Below are positions 8,570-16,670 of a stretch of DNA of 64,000 nt, piece after piece. Positions within the stretch are counted from its first letter, which is position 1; every line of letters starts with the position of its first letter. Under the pieces are notes generated by a model. The model made no database searches. It was not told the DNA's origin and worked only from the letters and a program-made list of their open reading frames with translations. The stretch lies in contig JAGTRW010000005.1 in assembly GCA_018262095.1 (NCBI GenBank), positions 62,001 to 126,000 of the forward strand. Reading direction: 5' to 3'. Source of the DNA: Pseudomonadota bacterium (GTDB lineage Bacteria > Pseudomonadota > Gammaproteobacteria > Burkholderiales > Rhodocyclaceae). Made by a program: the position numbers and the translations under genes.

Positions 8570-8950
8570 CTAGTCGCGCAGCTTTCCGGGGCGAGCGTTG
8601 CGGAAGCTGCGCGGTGCGTGCGAGAAGATCGCCGACCAGGCGACGATGACCCAGAAGAGCGGCACGCGCAGTTCGGGCCAGGCGATCATCGCCGCCACCA
8701 GAACGAGTTTTGCCAGCATCGAGAGGCCGGCGCCTTCGATCAGATGCGCGGGCCGGTGCCAGAGGTCGAGCAGCCAGACCAGCACCCCGCTGATCAGCAC
8801 CGCGACGCCCGCATGCTCGGGCAACGCGGTGGGCGGCGTGCGCAGCAGCGTCGCGGCGAAACTGATCACCGCGATCAGGTGCGCGCCGCGCAACACGACG
8901 CTCGCCCAGCGACGGCCGCGAAAATCGCGAAGCTCGCCGCCGCAGAACAT
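8570..8950 (-). CDS. Small membrane protein coupled to moeA
   Basis: A 126-residue protein with three to four hydrophobic segments (around residues 22-36, 45-62, 68-86 and 92-108) and a basic C-terminal end. I do not recognise a family. Its start at 8950 shares one base with the TGA stop of moeA (TGATG), so translation is probably coupled. The longer frame to 9172 runs inside moeA and is rejected. Context suggests co-expression with molybdenum cofactor synthesis. No function is claimed. Confidence 0.65.
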   Translation of the reverse strand: MFCGGELRDFRGRRWASVVLRGAHLIAVISFAATLLRTPPTALPEHAGVAVLISGVLVWLLDLWHRPAHLIEGAGLSMLAKLVLVAAMIAWPELRVPLFWVIVAWSAIFSHAPRSFRNARPGKLRD

Positions 8951-10176
8951 CAAATCAGGCCGTTGAAGGGCTGCACGTCGACCAGGTCGCCGACCGCGAT
9001 GTCTTTGCCTGTTTCGGGCAGCACAATGAAGCAGTTGGCGCTCGACATCGAACTCAAGACGCCCGATCCCTGGTTGCCGGCGAGTCGGACCTTCCACTGG
9101 TCGCCGTCGGCGAACAGCACGCCGCGCGGAAATTCGCGCCGCCCGGGCGATTTTTCGATCGCCGAGACGCAAGGCACCTTGAACGACGGACGCTCGGGCA
9201 GCGGCGAGCAGCCCATCAGTTTGAGCAGCGCGTCGACGACCAGCTGATGGAAAGTCACCATCACCGCCACCGGGTTGCCGGGCAGGCCGAACAGCCAGGC
9301 GTCGCCGATGCGGCCGAAAGCCATCGGCCGGCCGGGCTTGATGTTGAGCTTCCAGAACATGACGTCGCCGAGGCGCGAAGTGAGCTCACGCACGTAGTCG
9401 GCGTCGCCGACCGAAACGCCGCCGCTGGTCAAGATGACGTCGGCTTGCCCAGCGGCTTGCCTGAGCGCCTCTTCGAGCGCGGCGGGATGGTCGCGAACGA
9501 CGCCCAGGTCGATGAGGTCGACGCCGAGCTGCGTGAGCACGCCGAACAGCGTGTAACGGTTGCTGTCATAGACCTCGCCGGGCGCCAAAGGGCGGTTGAG
9601 CGAAGCGATCTCGTCGCCGGTCGAAAAAAAGGCGACGCGCAGGCGGCGATGGACGGTGACTTCGCCGATGCCGAGCGACGCCAGCAGGCCGAGCTCGGCG
9701 GGGCCGAGCCGCTGGCCGGCGGCCAGCGCCGGCTTGCCGCGTGCCAGATCCTCGCCAGCCTGGCGAACGTGTTGGCCGGCTTGCTGCCCCGGCGGGACGA
9801 GCAGTGCATCGCCGTCGATGCGCACGTGTTCCTGCGCGACGACGCTGTCGGCGCCCTGCGGCAGTACGGCGCCGGTCATGATGCGTACCGCTTGACGCGC
9901 ACCGACGATCCCCGAGAAGGCGTTGCCGGCCAAGGCCGTGCCGACGACGGCGAGCCGGGTGTCGCCGTCGGCCGCCAGGTCGGCGATGCGAAAAGCGTAG
10001 CCGTCCATCGCCGAGTTGGTATGCGCCGGAACGTCGAAAGGCGCGACGATGTCGCGGTAGAGCATGCGGCTGAGCGCGCCACGGATCGGCAGCGTTTCCC
10101 AGCCGCTCACCGGCGACAGCGCGTCGAGCAGCATCTGGCGCGCTTGCGCCACATTCAGGGGCTTGTTGGTGAGCAT
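8950..10176 (-). CDS. moeA: Molybdopterin molybdenumtransferase MoeA
   Basis: MoeA inserts molybdate (or tungstate, in some homologues) into adenylylated molybdopterin. The 408-residue product has the family length and motifs: VPAHTNSAMDGYAFR near residue 50, IMTGAVLPQGAD near residue 100, FFSTGDEI near residue 185, SGGVSVGDADYV, KPGRPMAFG and LPGNPVAV. It lies between the Mo operon and the nickel importer genes, divergent from the latter, and may share their operator (10260-10278). Both aldehyde oxidoreductases in this window need bis- or mono-pterin cofactors. Whether this MoeA loads Mo, W or both cannot be told from sequence. Confidence 0.95.
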   Translation of the reverse strand: MLTNKPLNVAQARQMLLDALSPVSGWETLPIRGALSRMLYRDIVAPFDVPAHTNSAMDGYAFRIADLAADGDTRLAVVGTALAGNAFSGIVGARQAVRIMTGAVLPQGADSVVAQEHVRIDGDALLVPPGQQAGQHVRQAGEDLARGKPALAAGQRLGPAELGLLASLGIGEVTVHRRLRVAFFSTGDEIASLNRPLAPGEVYDSNRYTLFGVLTQLGVDLIDLGVVRDHPAALEEALRQAAGQADVILTSGGVSVGDADYVRELTSRLGDVMFWKLNIKPGRPMAFGRIGDAWLFGLPGNPVAVMVTFHQLVVDALLKLMGCSPLPERPSFKVPCVSAIEKSPGRREFPRGVLFADGDQWKVRLAGNQGSGVLSSMSSANCFIVLPETGKDIAVGDLVDVQPFNGLI

Positions 10177-10205
10177 CGGATCGCCTGTGGAAAGAACAGG
10201 CGTCC

Positions 10206-10278
10206 ATTATGCGTTGCCCGGCTGTTTCCTGAAATAGCGGGCAGGCGCACTGCCGTGATCTGTGGCAAAAAGTGACAG
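10206..10278 (-). promoter_or_regulatory. Possible divergent regulon promoter of moeA
   Basis: The dyad at 10260-10278 is followed in the minus direction, after 48 bp, by CATAAT (10211-10206) as a -10. The -35 at 17 bp is poor (TTTCAG). The 48-bp distance equals that seen at the other regulon promoters, which suggests that the same dyad serves both moeA and the nickel importer. Confidence 0.4.
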
Positions 10279-10333
10279 CGCCACGAAAAACGGTACGATT
10301 CGCTTGAAGACGCCGTTCGCCGGTCGAATACTG
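10260..10333 (+). promoter_or_regulatory. Shared-regulon promoter of the nickel/cobalt importer operon
   Basis: Dyad CTGTGGCAAAAAGTGACAG (10260-10278), 25 bp, TTGAAG (10304-10309), 17 bp, AATACT within GAATACTG (10326-10333). The left arm of the dyad deviates at two positions from CTGTCAC. The leader to the ATG at 10377 is about 38 bases and carries a GGAG ribosome binding site. Confidence 0.65.
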
Positions 10334-10376
10334 CAGGCCTGTCCGGCGTCGTCCGAATTACTCTCTGGAGATCCAT

Positions 10377-11447
10377 ATGCACATCCCCGACGGCTATTTG
10401 AGCCCGGCGACCTGCGCTGCTGCCTACGCGATCACCGTGCCGTTCTGGGTCGTCGCCTTCAAGCGCGTCGAACGCTTGCTGCACACGCGCATGGTGCCGC
10501 TGCTCGCGGTCTTTTCGGCGTTCAGCTTCGTGATCATGATGTTCAACCTGCCGCTGCCGGGCGGTACGACCGGCCATGCGGTCGGCGTTGCGGTGGCGGC
10601 GATCGTGCTCGGGCCGTCGGCGGCGATGGTCGCGATCTCGATCGCGCTGCTGATCCAGGCGGTTTTTTTCGGCGACGGCGGCATCACGACCTATGCCGCC
10701 AACTGCTTCAATATGGCGGTCGCCGGCTCGCTGGTGGCGTACTGGAGCTATGTGCTGATCGCCGGCAAGTGCGCGCTCGATTCGCCGCGGCGCGTCGTCG
10801 CGGCGGCGATCGCCGGCTATCTGGCGCTTAACGTCGCGGCTTTGCTGACGGCGATCGAATTCGGCGTGCAGCCGCTCTTTTTCCACGACGCCGCGGGAAT
10901 GCCCTTGTACGCGCCGTATCCTCTGTCGATTGCGCTTCCGGCGATGATGATCGGACACCTGGCGATCGCCGGGGTCGCCGAGCTGGTGATTTCCGGCGGT
11001 CTGGTCGCCTATCTGCAGCGCGCCAATCCCGAGCTGCTCGCCGGCTCGATGCCGAGCGTTACGAGCGCGCGCGCCGCCGTCGTCAACTCGACGCGCCGGC
11101 TCTGGTGTTGGCTGGCCGGCTTGATGCTGCTCTCTCCGCTCGGCCTCATCGCCGCCGGAACGGCGTGGGGCGAGTGGGGTGGATGGGGCGCCGACGACTT
11201 TGCCGGTGCCCAAATCCGCCAGCAAATGCTGCAGGCGTCGGGCGGCGTCGCTCCGCCCGCAACCGTTCCGAGCGGGCTGGAGCGATTGGCCAGCGTGTGG
11301 CGCGCGCCGATCCCGGACTATGCGCCGGCCTTCCTGCACGACCTTTACGTCGGCTATATCGTATCGGCGGTGATGGGCGCCGGACTGATCGTGCTGCTCT
11401 TGCTGCTGATCGGCAAGTGGGTCGGCCGCCAGTCGGCCGAATTTTGA
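10377..11447 (+). CDS. nikM: CbiM/NikM-type substrate-specificity membrane protein, NikMN fusion
   Basis: Metal-binding membrane component of an ECF-type Ni2+/Co2+ importer. It begins MHIPDGYLSP; the N-terminal Met-His is the metal ligand in the NikM/CbiM family. Residues 1-210 form the CbiM domain with about six membrane segments. Residues 235-350 match the NikN/CbiN-like (PDGLE) extension, with two membrane segments around a periplasmic loop, so the protein is a NikMN fusion of 356 residues. It leads the importer genes, and its TGA overlaps a possible TTG start of the next gene. Nickel rather than cobalt is inferred from the neighbouring hydrogenase and hyp genes; no B12 genes are present. 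Confidence 0.85.
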   Translation: MHIPDGYLSPATCAAAYAITVPFWVVAFKRVERLLHTRMVPLLAVFSAFSFVIMMFNLPLPGGTTGHAVGVAVAAIVLGPSAAMVAISIALLIQAVFFGDGGITTYAANCFNMAVAGSLVAYWSYVLIAGKCALDSPRRVVAAAIAGYLALNVAALLTAIEFGVQPLFFHDAAGMPLYAPYPLSIALPAMMIGHLAIAGVAELVISGGLVAYLQRANPELLAGSMPSVTSARAAVVNSTRRLWCWLAGLMLLSPLGLIAAGTAWGEWGGWGADDFAGAQIRQQMLQASGGVAPPATVPSGLERLASVWRAPIPDYAPAFLHDLYVGYIVSAVMGAGLIVLLLLLIGKWVGRQSAEF

Positions 11448-11455
11448 GCCGGCCG

Positions 11456-12307
11456 GTGCTGAGCGAAGCCATCTCGCTGCCAAAGCCACCGCGCCGGCGC
11501 CATCTGGCGCAGCGGCTGGCACAGGGGCTGCTGCGCGCGATCGATCGGGCGCAGACCGCCGAGTCGCTGGCCGCCGGCGACGGACTGTTGCAGGGACTCG
11601 ATCCGCGCATCAAGCTCTCCGGCGCGCTGGCGCTGATCGTCAGCGCGGTGCTGACGCCTTCGCTGGGCGTCGTGGCCGGCCTCTTTGCGCTGGCCTTGCT
11701 GCTTGCCTGGTGCTCGCGGCTGCTCACTGCCGGCGTCTGCCAGCGATTGTGGCTCAGCGTGCTGCTCTTTTCCGGAACGGTCGCGTTGCCGGCGCTCGTC
11801 GTGGTTCCCGGCCGCGCGCTCTGGCAACTGCCGCTGCTCGGCTGGACGGTCAGCGAACCGGGGCTGCGCAGCGCCGCCTTGCTGATCGCTCGCGCCGAGA
11901 CGTCATCGACGCTGGCGCTGCTGCTCATCGCGTCGACGCCGTGGACGCATGTGCTCAAGGCGATGCGCTGCGTCGGCGCGCCGCGCGTGCTGGTCGCCAT
12001 CCTGGGCATGACGCACCGCTACATCTTCGTGCTGGCGCAGTGCGCGGCGCAATTGTTCGAAGCGCGGCGCAGCCGCATCGTCGCGCCGATGAACGGCGCG
12101 CAGCAACGCGCGCTGGCGACGGCGGCGGCCGGCGTGGTGTTGAGCAAGGCGTTTTGGCTCGCCAACGAAGTGCATCTGGCGATGATTTCGCGCGGTTATC
12201 GCGGCGAAGTGCGCCTGCTCGACGATTTCCACACCCGAGCGCGCGACTGGCTGGCGCTGCTTGCCGCGTTGAGCGTTCCGCTGCTGATCCTTTGGGCCGA
12301 GCGATGA
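11456..12307 (+). CDS. nikQ: CbiQ/NikQ-type energy-coupling transmembrane protein
   Basis: Energy-coupling (T) component of the importer, about 283 residues, with five or so hydrophobic segments between residues 45 and 280. The family motif around LGMTHRYIFVLAQCAAQLFEA contains the coupling region. I chose the GTG at 11456; a TTG at 11444, overlapping the nikM stop, is also possible, and neither has a strong ribosome binding site. The large upstream extension of this frame runs inside nikM and is discarded. The stop overlaps the ATP-binding gene start by 4 bases. Confidence 0.8.
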   Translation: MLSEAISLPKPPRRRHLAQRLAQGLLRAIDRAQTAESLAAGDGLLQGLDPRIKLSGALALIVSAVLTPSLGVVAGLFALALLLAWCSRLLTAGVCQRLWLSVLLFSGTVALPALVVVPGRALWQLPLLGWTVSEPGLRSAALLIARAETSSTLALLLIASTPWTHVLKAMRCVGAPRVLVAILGMTHRYIFVLAQCAAQLFEARRSRIVAPMNGAQQRALATAAAGVVLSKAFWLANEVHLAMISRGYRGEVRLLDDFHTRARDWLALLAALSVPLLILWAER

Positions 12308-13140
12308 ACGATTGCGTCTTCGATTTGAGCCACGTCTCTTTCGCCTACCCGCAGCAACCGGCGCTCGACGATCTGTCGCTGCGCATCCGGCGCGGCGAGC
12401 GCATCGCGTTGCTCGGCGCCAACGGTTCGGGCAAGTCGACGCTGCTGCGCCTGCTCGATGCGCTCTACTTCCCTTGCCGGGGAGAGCTCAGAGCCTTTGG
12501 CGAGGTGATCTCGGAAGCCGCGCTCGCCGACGACGAGGTCAATTTCGCTTTCCGGCGCCGCGTCGGTCTGGTTTTTCAGAACCCCGACGTTCAGCTCTTC
12601 AATCCGACGGTTTTCGACGAGCTGGCTTTCGGCCCGCTGCAGCTCGGCTGGTCGAGCGAAGAAATATTGCGCCGGGTCGAGGCGATGCTGGCGCGCTTTG
12701 CCATTGGCCACCTCAAGCATCGCGCCGCGCATCGCCTGTCAGGCGGCGAGAAAAAACGCGTCGCGCTCGCTTCGGTGCTGGTCATCGACCCCGAGGTGCT
12801 GTTGCTCGACGAACCGACCGCCGCACTCGACCCGCAGAGCCAGGGCGAAGTCGTCCGTTTCCTGAGCGAGAGCCGAGACACCGGGAGAACGATCGTGACG
12901 GCGACGCATGACCTCGAGATCGTCTACGACATCGCCGACTTCGTCTATGTGCTGGCCGACGGCAAGGTGGTGGGCGCCGGCGCGCCGGCAGAAATTCTCG
13001 CCGACCAGGCGCTGCTGCGGCGAACGCACCTGGCGCACGCGCATTGGCATGTGGCTGCCGACGGTTTGGCGCATGCTCATGTGCACGCGCATCGACACCA
13101 GCACCACACGCCGATCGACGGCGACTCTTCCGAGAAGTAG
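12304..13140 (+). CDS. nikO: CbiO/NikO-type ATP-binding protein with histidine-rich tail
   Basis: ATPase of the nickel/cobalt importer, 278 residues. Walker A GANGSGKST is at 38-46, the Q-loop is VFQNPDVQLF, the signature LSGGEKKR lies near 146 and Walker B is VLLLDEPTAALD. The last 40 residues hold 11 histidines in alternating HAH and HVH patterns, which is unusual for the core family and suggests metal buffering or sensing at the cytosolic face. The ATG at 12304 overlaps the nikQ stop by 4 bases. Confidence 0.88.
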   Translation: MNDCVFDLSHVSFAYPQQPALDDLSLRIRRGERIALLGANGSGKSTLLRLLDALYFPCRGELRAFGEVISEAALADDEVNFAFRRRVGLVFQNPDVQLFNPTVFDELAFGPLQLGWSSEEILRRVEAMLARFAIGHLKHRAAHRLSGGEKKRVALASVLVIDPEVLLLDEPTAALDPQSQGEVVRFLSESRDTGRTIVTATHDLEIVYDIADFVYVLADGKVVGAGAPAEILADQALLRRTHLAHAHWHVAADGLAHAHVHAHRHQHHTPIDGDSSEK

Positions 13141-13183
13141 CGCTGGCGACTTGCCTGGGATCTGGGTACAAAAAGCAGCTAGA

Positions 13184-13257
13184 CTGTCACGAAATGTTAC
13201 AGTTGGATTAAAAGCCGCTCGCTTGCATCGAAGTCACCGCTCGTCTGTGGAATACTG
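13184..13257 (+). promoter_or_regulatory. Shared-regulon promoter of the FIST-MCP/tupB operon
   Basis: Dyad CTGTCACGAAATGTTACAG (13184-13202), 25 bp, TCGAAG (13228-13233), 17 bp, AATACT within GAATACTG (13250-13257). The leader to the GTG at 13423 is about 160 bases and contains the ferredoxin gene remnant at 13351-13407. The whole leader resembles that of the ferredoxin-aor operon at 16210-16407. Confidence 0.65.
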
Positions 13258-13350
13258 CCGATGGTCCGGCTGGCACCAGCCGATCCGCCCTCGTCGCAGC
13301 GACCTCAAGGCGTTCAGCGCGAAAATGATTCACCGTTCAAGGAGACCTTC

Positions 13351-13407
13351 ATGCCCGACCAAGTCATCCGCGCCAAGCATCATGCCGACGCCCGCGTTTC
13401 GGCCTGA
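13351..13407 (+). pseudogene. Remnant of a third 63-residue ferredoxin gene
   Basis: A 19-codon frame (MPDQVIRAKHHADARVSA) sits at the place where the ferredoxin gene lies in the related operon at 16408. Its last 21 bases match the end of that gene at 19 positions (TDACVPA there, ADARVSA here). The sequence before its ATG (ACCGTTCAAGGAGA) is identical to the ribosome binding region of that gene. The middle, including all cluster cysteines, is missing. It is best read as an internally deleted ferredoxin copy, now part of the leader of the MCP gene. It might still be translated as a leader peptide. Confidence 0.6.
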
Positions 13408-13422
13408 ACGGGAGAGCAAATC

Positions 13423-15438
13423 GTGAGCCTGTTCAAAAGATTGAGCTCTGCGGCCAAGACCGGCGTGCAGACGCTGGAGACGACTTCGGCGGCGCTCGCT
13501 TCGGCGCTGTCGGGAATCTCCGGGCGGACCACCTTTGTCGTCGGCTATGTTTCGCCGCACCTCGATCTCGATTCGGTGGCGCGCCAATTTTCGCAGCGCT
13601 TTGCCGGCGTCCCGCTGATGTTGTGCTCGACGGCTGGCGAGCTGTGTTCGAGCCAGGGCAGCATCTATTGTCGAACCGGCGAGCAATGGGATCGCATCGT
13701 CTTGCAGTGTTTCGACGATTCGCTCGTCGAACGCGCCCAGGTCGTCGCCGTTGCGCTGGGCTCCGACGATTTGCGGCGCGGCGCTGCAGCGATGCCGCTC
13801 AAGGAGCGCATCGCCAGGATTTCGCGGTCGATCGAATCGCTCAAGGTCGACATCGAAATCGACTACCGCGACACCCTGGCCTGCGTCATGATCGACGGCC
13901 TGTCATTGTCCGAGTCGTTTTTCATGGAAGCCTTGTACGACTCCGGGCGATTTCCCTGTCTATTCGTCGGCGGCTCGGCGGGAGGTAAACTCGATTTTCG
14001 CAACACTTGGATTCACGATGGACAGCGCAAGCTCGAAAACCATGCGGTGGTCGCCTTCCTGAAAATAGCCAAGGGCACTCGCTTCGGCGTCTTCAAGAGC
14101 CAGAATTTCGAGCCGACCCAAATCGGCTTTTCGGTCATTCGCGCCTCGCTGGTCAATCGTTACGTCAGCCACGTCATCGACGATTCGGGCCGGGTCGTTC
14201 CGTTCATCGAGGCCTTGTGCGCGCAACTGCGCTGCTCTTGCGGTGAGCTTGAGCAGCGGCTTGGCGAATACTCTTTCGCCATCCGCGTCGGGCAGGAGCT
14301 TTTCGTCCGCTCCGTTTCGCGCATCGATCTGGCCGAGAGCCGAATCCATTTTTTCTGCGACATCGCGCCGGGCGAAGAGCTGCTGCTGGTCAAGCGGACC
14401 AATTTTGTCGACAGCACGACCCGCGATTATCGCAACTTCATGCAAGGCAAGCCGGGCGCTCCGGTCGCCGGAATCCTCAACGACTGCATCTTGCGGCGCC
14501 TCAACAACGACAAGACGCTTGGCGGCCTCGACAGCGTTTTCGATTGCCGGCAACTGGCTGGTTTCTCGACCTTCGGCGAGATACTGGGACTCAATCTCAA
14601 CCAGACGCTGACCGCGGTATTTTTCTTCAAGGTGCCCGCGGGAACGTCGTTTCACGACAACTATGTCGATCATTTCGTCGCCCATTACAGCCAGTTCAAG
14701 TCGTTCTTTCTGCGCCGCCAGATCGGCAAGTTGTCGGGGCTCGGACGGGTCATGGCGCAGCAGATTTCCGACTACAAGAATCAGCATTTCGACAGCCAGC
14801 TCGATCCGGAGATTTTCGATCAGAGCATGAAAGCGGTTGCCGCGGGGCTCAATGAGCTGGGCGCCGCCCTGCAGAGCGCCGACGCATCGCGAATCGACAC
14901 GGCCAGGCATATGGAAGACTGTTCGCGTGATCTGTACTCGTCGGTCGAAGGGCTGACGGTGCACATCGGCGATCAGGACGCGATCGTTTGCGAGGCGGGC
15001 AACAAGGTCGATGCGCTCGCCGCAGACGCGGTGCACGTCGCCGAGAGCGCGCGCCTGCTGGCCGAGTCGAGTACCCGCATCCGCAGCGTCGTCGAGGTGA
15101 TTCAGCAAATTTCCGACCAGACCAACCTGCTGGCGCTCAATGCCGCGATCGAAGCGGCACGCGCCGGCGAGGCCGGCCGCGGCTTTGCCGTGGTCGCCGA
15201 CGAGGTGCGCAAGCTGGCGGAAAAAACGCGCACCAGCGCCGGCGAGATCGGCAGCGACATTTCTGCGTTGGCCGCCAGTATTGGCGAGGTCGCCAAGAAA
15301 ATCGACCAGCAGTCGGCTGACGTCGAGAGGGTCTCAGGAATGCTGAGCAAGATCGAGGAATTCAGCGTCAAGACGGCGCAAACGGCGGCGCATACCAAAT
15401 CGGTCGCCGATACGCTGCAGCAGCTGACAAAGGTCTGA
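13423..15438 (+). CDS. FIST-domain methyl-accepting chemotaxis protein (cytosolic)
   Basis: A 671-residue soluble chemoreceptor-type protein. Residues 30-230 form a FIST N domain, about 240-400 a FIST C domain, and the C-terminal 200 residues the MCP signalling helices. The hairpin tip is near residues 556-605 ([20 protein letters not shown] and [16 protein letters not shown]). No membrane segment is seen, so it should act in the cytosol with CheA/CheW encoded elsewhere. The start is a GTG at 13423 behind GGGAGAG. It is followed after 18 bp by tupB and is preceded by a regulon promoter, which suggests that it senses a metabolite linked to aldehyde or metal metabolism. The ligand is unknown. 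Confidence 0.88.
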   Translation: MSLFKRLSSAAKTGVQTLETTSAALASALSGISGRTTFVVGYVSPHLDLDSVARQFSQRFAGVPLMLCSTAGELCSSQGSIYCRTGEQWDRIVLQCFDDSLVERAQVVAVALGSDDLRRGAAAMPLKERIARISRSIESLKVDIEIDYRDTLACVMIDGLSLSESFFMEALYDSGRFPCLFVGGSAGGKLDFRNTWIHDGQRKLENHAVVAFLKIAKGTRFGVFKSQNFEPTQIGFSVIRASLVNRYVSHVIDDSGRVVPFIEALCAQLRCSCGELEQRLGEYSFAIRVGQELFVRSVSRIDLAESRIHFFCDIAPGEELLLVKRTNFVDSTTRDYRNFMQGKPGAPVAGILNDCILRRLNNDKTLGGLDSVFDCRQLAGFSTFGEILGLNLNQTLTAVFFFKVPAGTSFHDNYVDHFVAHYSQFKSFFLRRQIGKLSGLGRVMAQQISDYKNQHFDSQLDPEIFDQSMKAVAAGLNELGAALQSADASRIDTARHMEDCSRDLYSSVEGLTVHIGDQDAIVCEAGNKVDALAADAVHVAESARLLAESSTRIRSVVEVIQQISDQTNLLALNAAIEAARAGEAGRGFAVVADEVRKLAEKTRTSAGEIGSDISALAASIGEVAKKIDQQSADVERVSGMLSKIEEFSVKTAQTAAHTKSVADTLQQLTKV

Positions 15439-15456
15439 GCTTGGTGGCGTCGCCGC

Positions 15457-16152
15457 ATGTTTGAAACCCTGCGTCAAGCACTGTCGCTGCTCGCCCATCT
15501 GGATAATCAGGTGCTGGCCATCGTCTGGCTGTCGTTCAAGGTCAGCCTTGCCGCGGTGACGCTGGCGGCGCTGCTCGGTCTGCCGCTCGGTGCGCTGGTT
15601 GCGGTCGCTTCGTTTCCCGGGCGCGGCGCGCTGACGGTCGTGCTCAACGGCATGATGGGCTTGCCTTCGGTCGTCGTCGGCGTCGTCGTCTATCTATTTC
15701 TTTCGCGCTCCGGGCCGTTCGGCGACCTCGGCCTGCTCTACTCGGCGCCGGCCATGATCGCGGCGCAGACGGTGCTGGTCACGCCGTTGATGGCCGCGCT
15801 GACGCGGCAGATCGTCGAGGACGCCTGGCGCGAGTATGCCAACGAGTTCAACTCGATGCGCTTCTCGCTGCGCCACAGTGTCGTCGAGTTGCTCTATGAC
15901 TGCCGTTTTTCGCTGGTTGTCGCGGTGCTGGCCGGCATGGGCCGCTCGTTGTCGGAAGTCGGCGCGGTGATGATCGTCGGCGGCAACATCGAGGGCTTCA
16001 CGCGCGTGATGACCACCGCCATCGCGCTCGAAACCGCCAAGGGCGACCTGCCGCTGTCGCTGGCGCTGGGCGTGGTGTTGCTGACGGTGGTGTTGCTGCT
16101 CAACAGCGGGGCCTATCTGATGCGGCAATGGGCAATGCGCAAATTCGGCTAG
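15457..16152 (+). CDS. tupB: Tungstate ABC transporter permease TupB
   Basis: A 231-residue inner-membrane permease with about five membrane segments and the coupling-loop region EYANEFNSMRFSLRHSVVEL. The sequence MGLPSVVVGVVVYLFLSRSG near residue 67 is typical of TupB and distinguishes it from ModB. It lies 18 bp after the FIST-MCP gene. Its partners tupC and tupA are 7-8 kb away on the other strand at the end of the hydrogenase operon, so the transporter is encoded in two operons of the same putative regulon. It serves the tungsten enzyme that follows. Confidence 0.88.
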   Translation: MFETLRQALSLLAHLDNQVLAIVWLSFKVSLAAVTLAALLGLPLGALVAVASFPGRGALTVVLNGMMGLPSVVVGVVVYLFLSRSGPFGDLGLLYSAPAMIAAQTVLVTPLMAALTRQIVEDAWREYANEFNSMRFSLRHSVVELLYDCRFSLVVAVLAGMGRSLSEVGAVMIVGGNIEGFTRVMTTAIALETAKGDLPLSLALGVVLLTVVLLLNSGAYLMRQWAMRKFG

Positions 16153-16209
16153 ATCGCTGGTGACGAGCGAAAGCCTGCTTCGGCATGAGCGTCGCAGCAC
16201 GCAAAAAAG

Positions 16210-16284
16210 CTGTCACAAAATGTGACAGCGGCAACAAAAATCGCCAGCTTCTCCTTGAAGCGTCTCTTCGTACGTCGAATACTG
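16210..16284 (+). promoter_or_regulatory. Shared-regulon promoter of the ferredoxin-aor operon
   Basis: Best example of the architecture: perfect dyad CTGTCACAAAATGTGACAG (16210-16228), 26 bp, TTGAAG (16255-16260), 17 bp, AATACT within GAATACTG (16277-16284). The leader to the ATG at 16408 is about 118 bases. No further gene is seen in the gap 16153-16407. Confidence 0.75.
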
Positions 16285-16407
16285 TGTACTTGTCAAGGGG
16301 GGCGCAGAGCAGCGCCGCCTCGGGTTCAAAGCGTAGTAAAAATATTTTCAGATCACGGATATCGAGGCGCGCCGCGCGAAGATTCCGTACCGTTCAAGGA
16401 GAAACTC

Positions 16408-16599
16408 ATGGCTTACAAAATCATCCCCGACCTGTGCAACGGCTGCGCCGCCTGCGAATCCGAGTGCCCGAACCGCGCCATCAGCCATGTCGGCAAGGAT
16501 TACACGATCGATCCGGGCAAGTGCCAGGAGTGCGAGGGCGTCTATGACAGCCCGATGTGCGCCCAGCTGTGCAACACCGACGCCTGCGTTCCGGCCTGA
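16408..16599 (+). CDS. 63-residue 2[4Fe-4S]-type ferredoxin, paralogue B (aor partner)
   Basis: A small ferredoxin with CNGCAACESECP near residue 11 and the second-site cysteines CQECEG, C50, C54 and C59. The start at 16408 has an AAGGAG site. It is 51/63 identical to the protein at 8065-8256. It lies 71 bp upstream of the aldehyde ferredoxin oxidoreductase gene on the same transcript and is its probable electron acceptor. In the Aromatoleum-type enzyme, as I recall, the first subunit is a larger multi-cluster protein followed by a separate FAD subunit; here the ferredoxin is short and no FAD subunit is encoded nearby. Confidence 0.9.
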   Translation: MAYKIIPDLCNGCAACESECPNRAISHVGKDYTIDPGKCQECEGVYDSPMCAQLCNTDACVPA

Positions 16600-16670
16600 A
16601 GCCGCCGATCAGCATTGCGCAACCGAAACTGCGCGGGCAAGCGTTAGCTGCAACCAATCAGGAGTGTGTC

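Noticed and set aside
16210-16228. CRP/FNR-type binding site
   Set aside because: The dyad has an odd centre (5-base spacer between CTGTCAC and GTGACAG), unlike the even-centred CRP and FNR sites, and the arm sequence differs.
16210-16284. Sigma-54 (-24/-12) promoter for the aor operon
   Set aside because: No GG-N10-GC element at the right place. The AATACT and TTGAAG elements with 17-bp spacing fit a sigma-70-type promoter.
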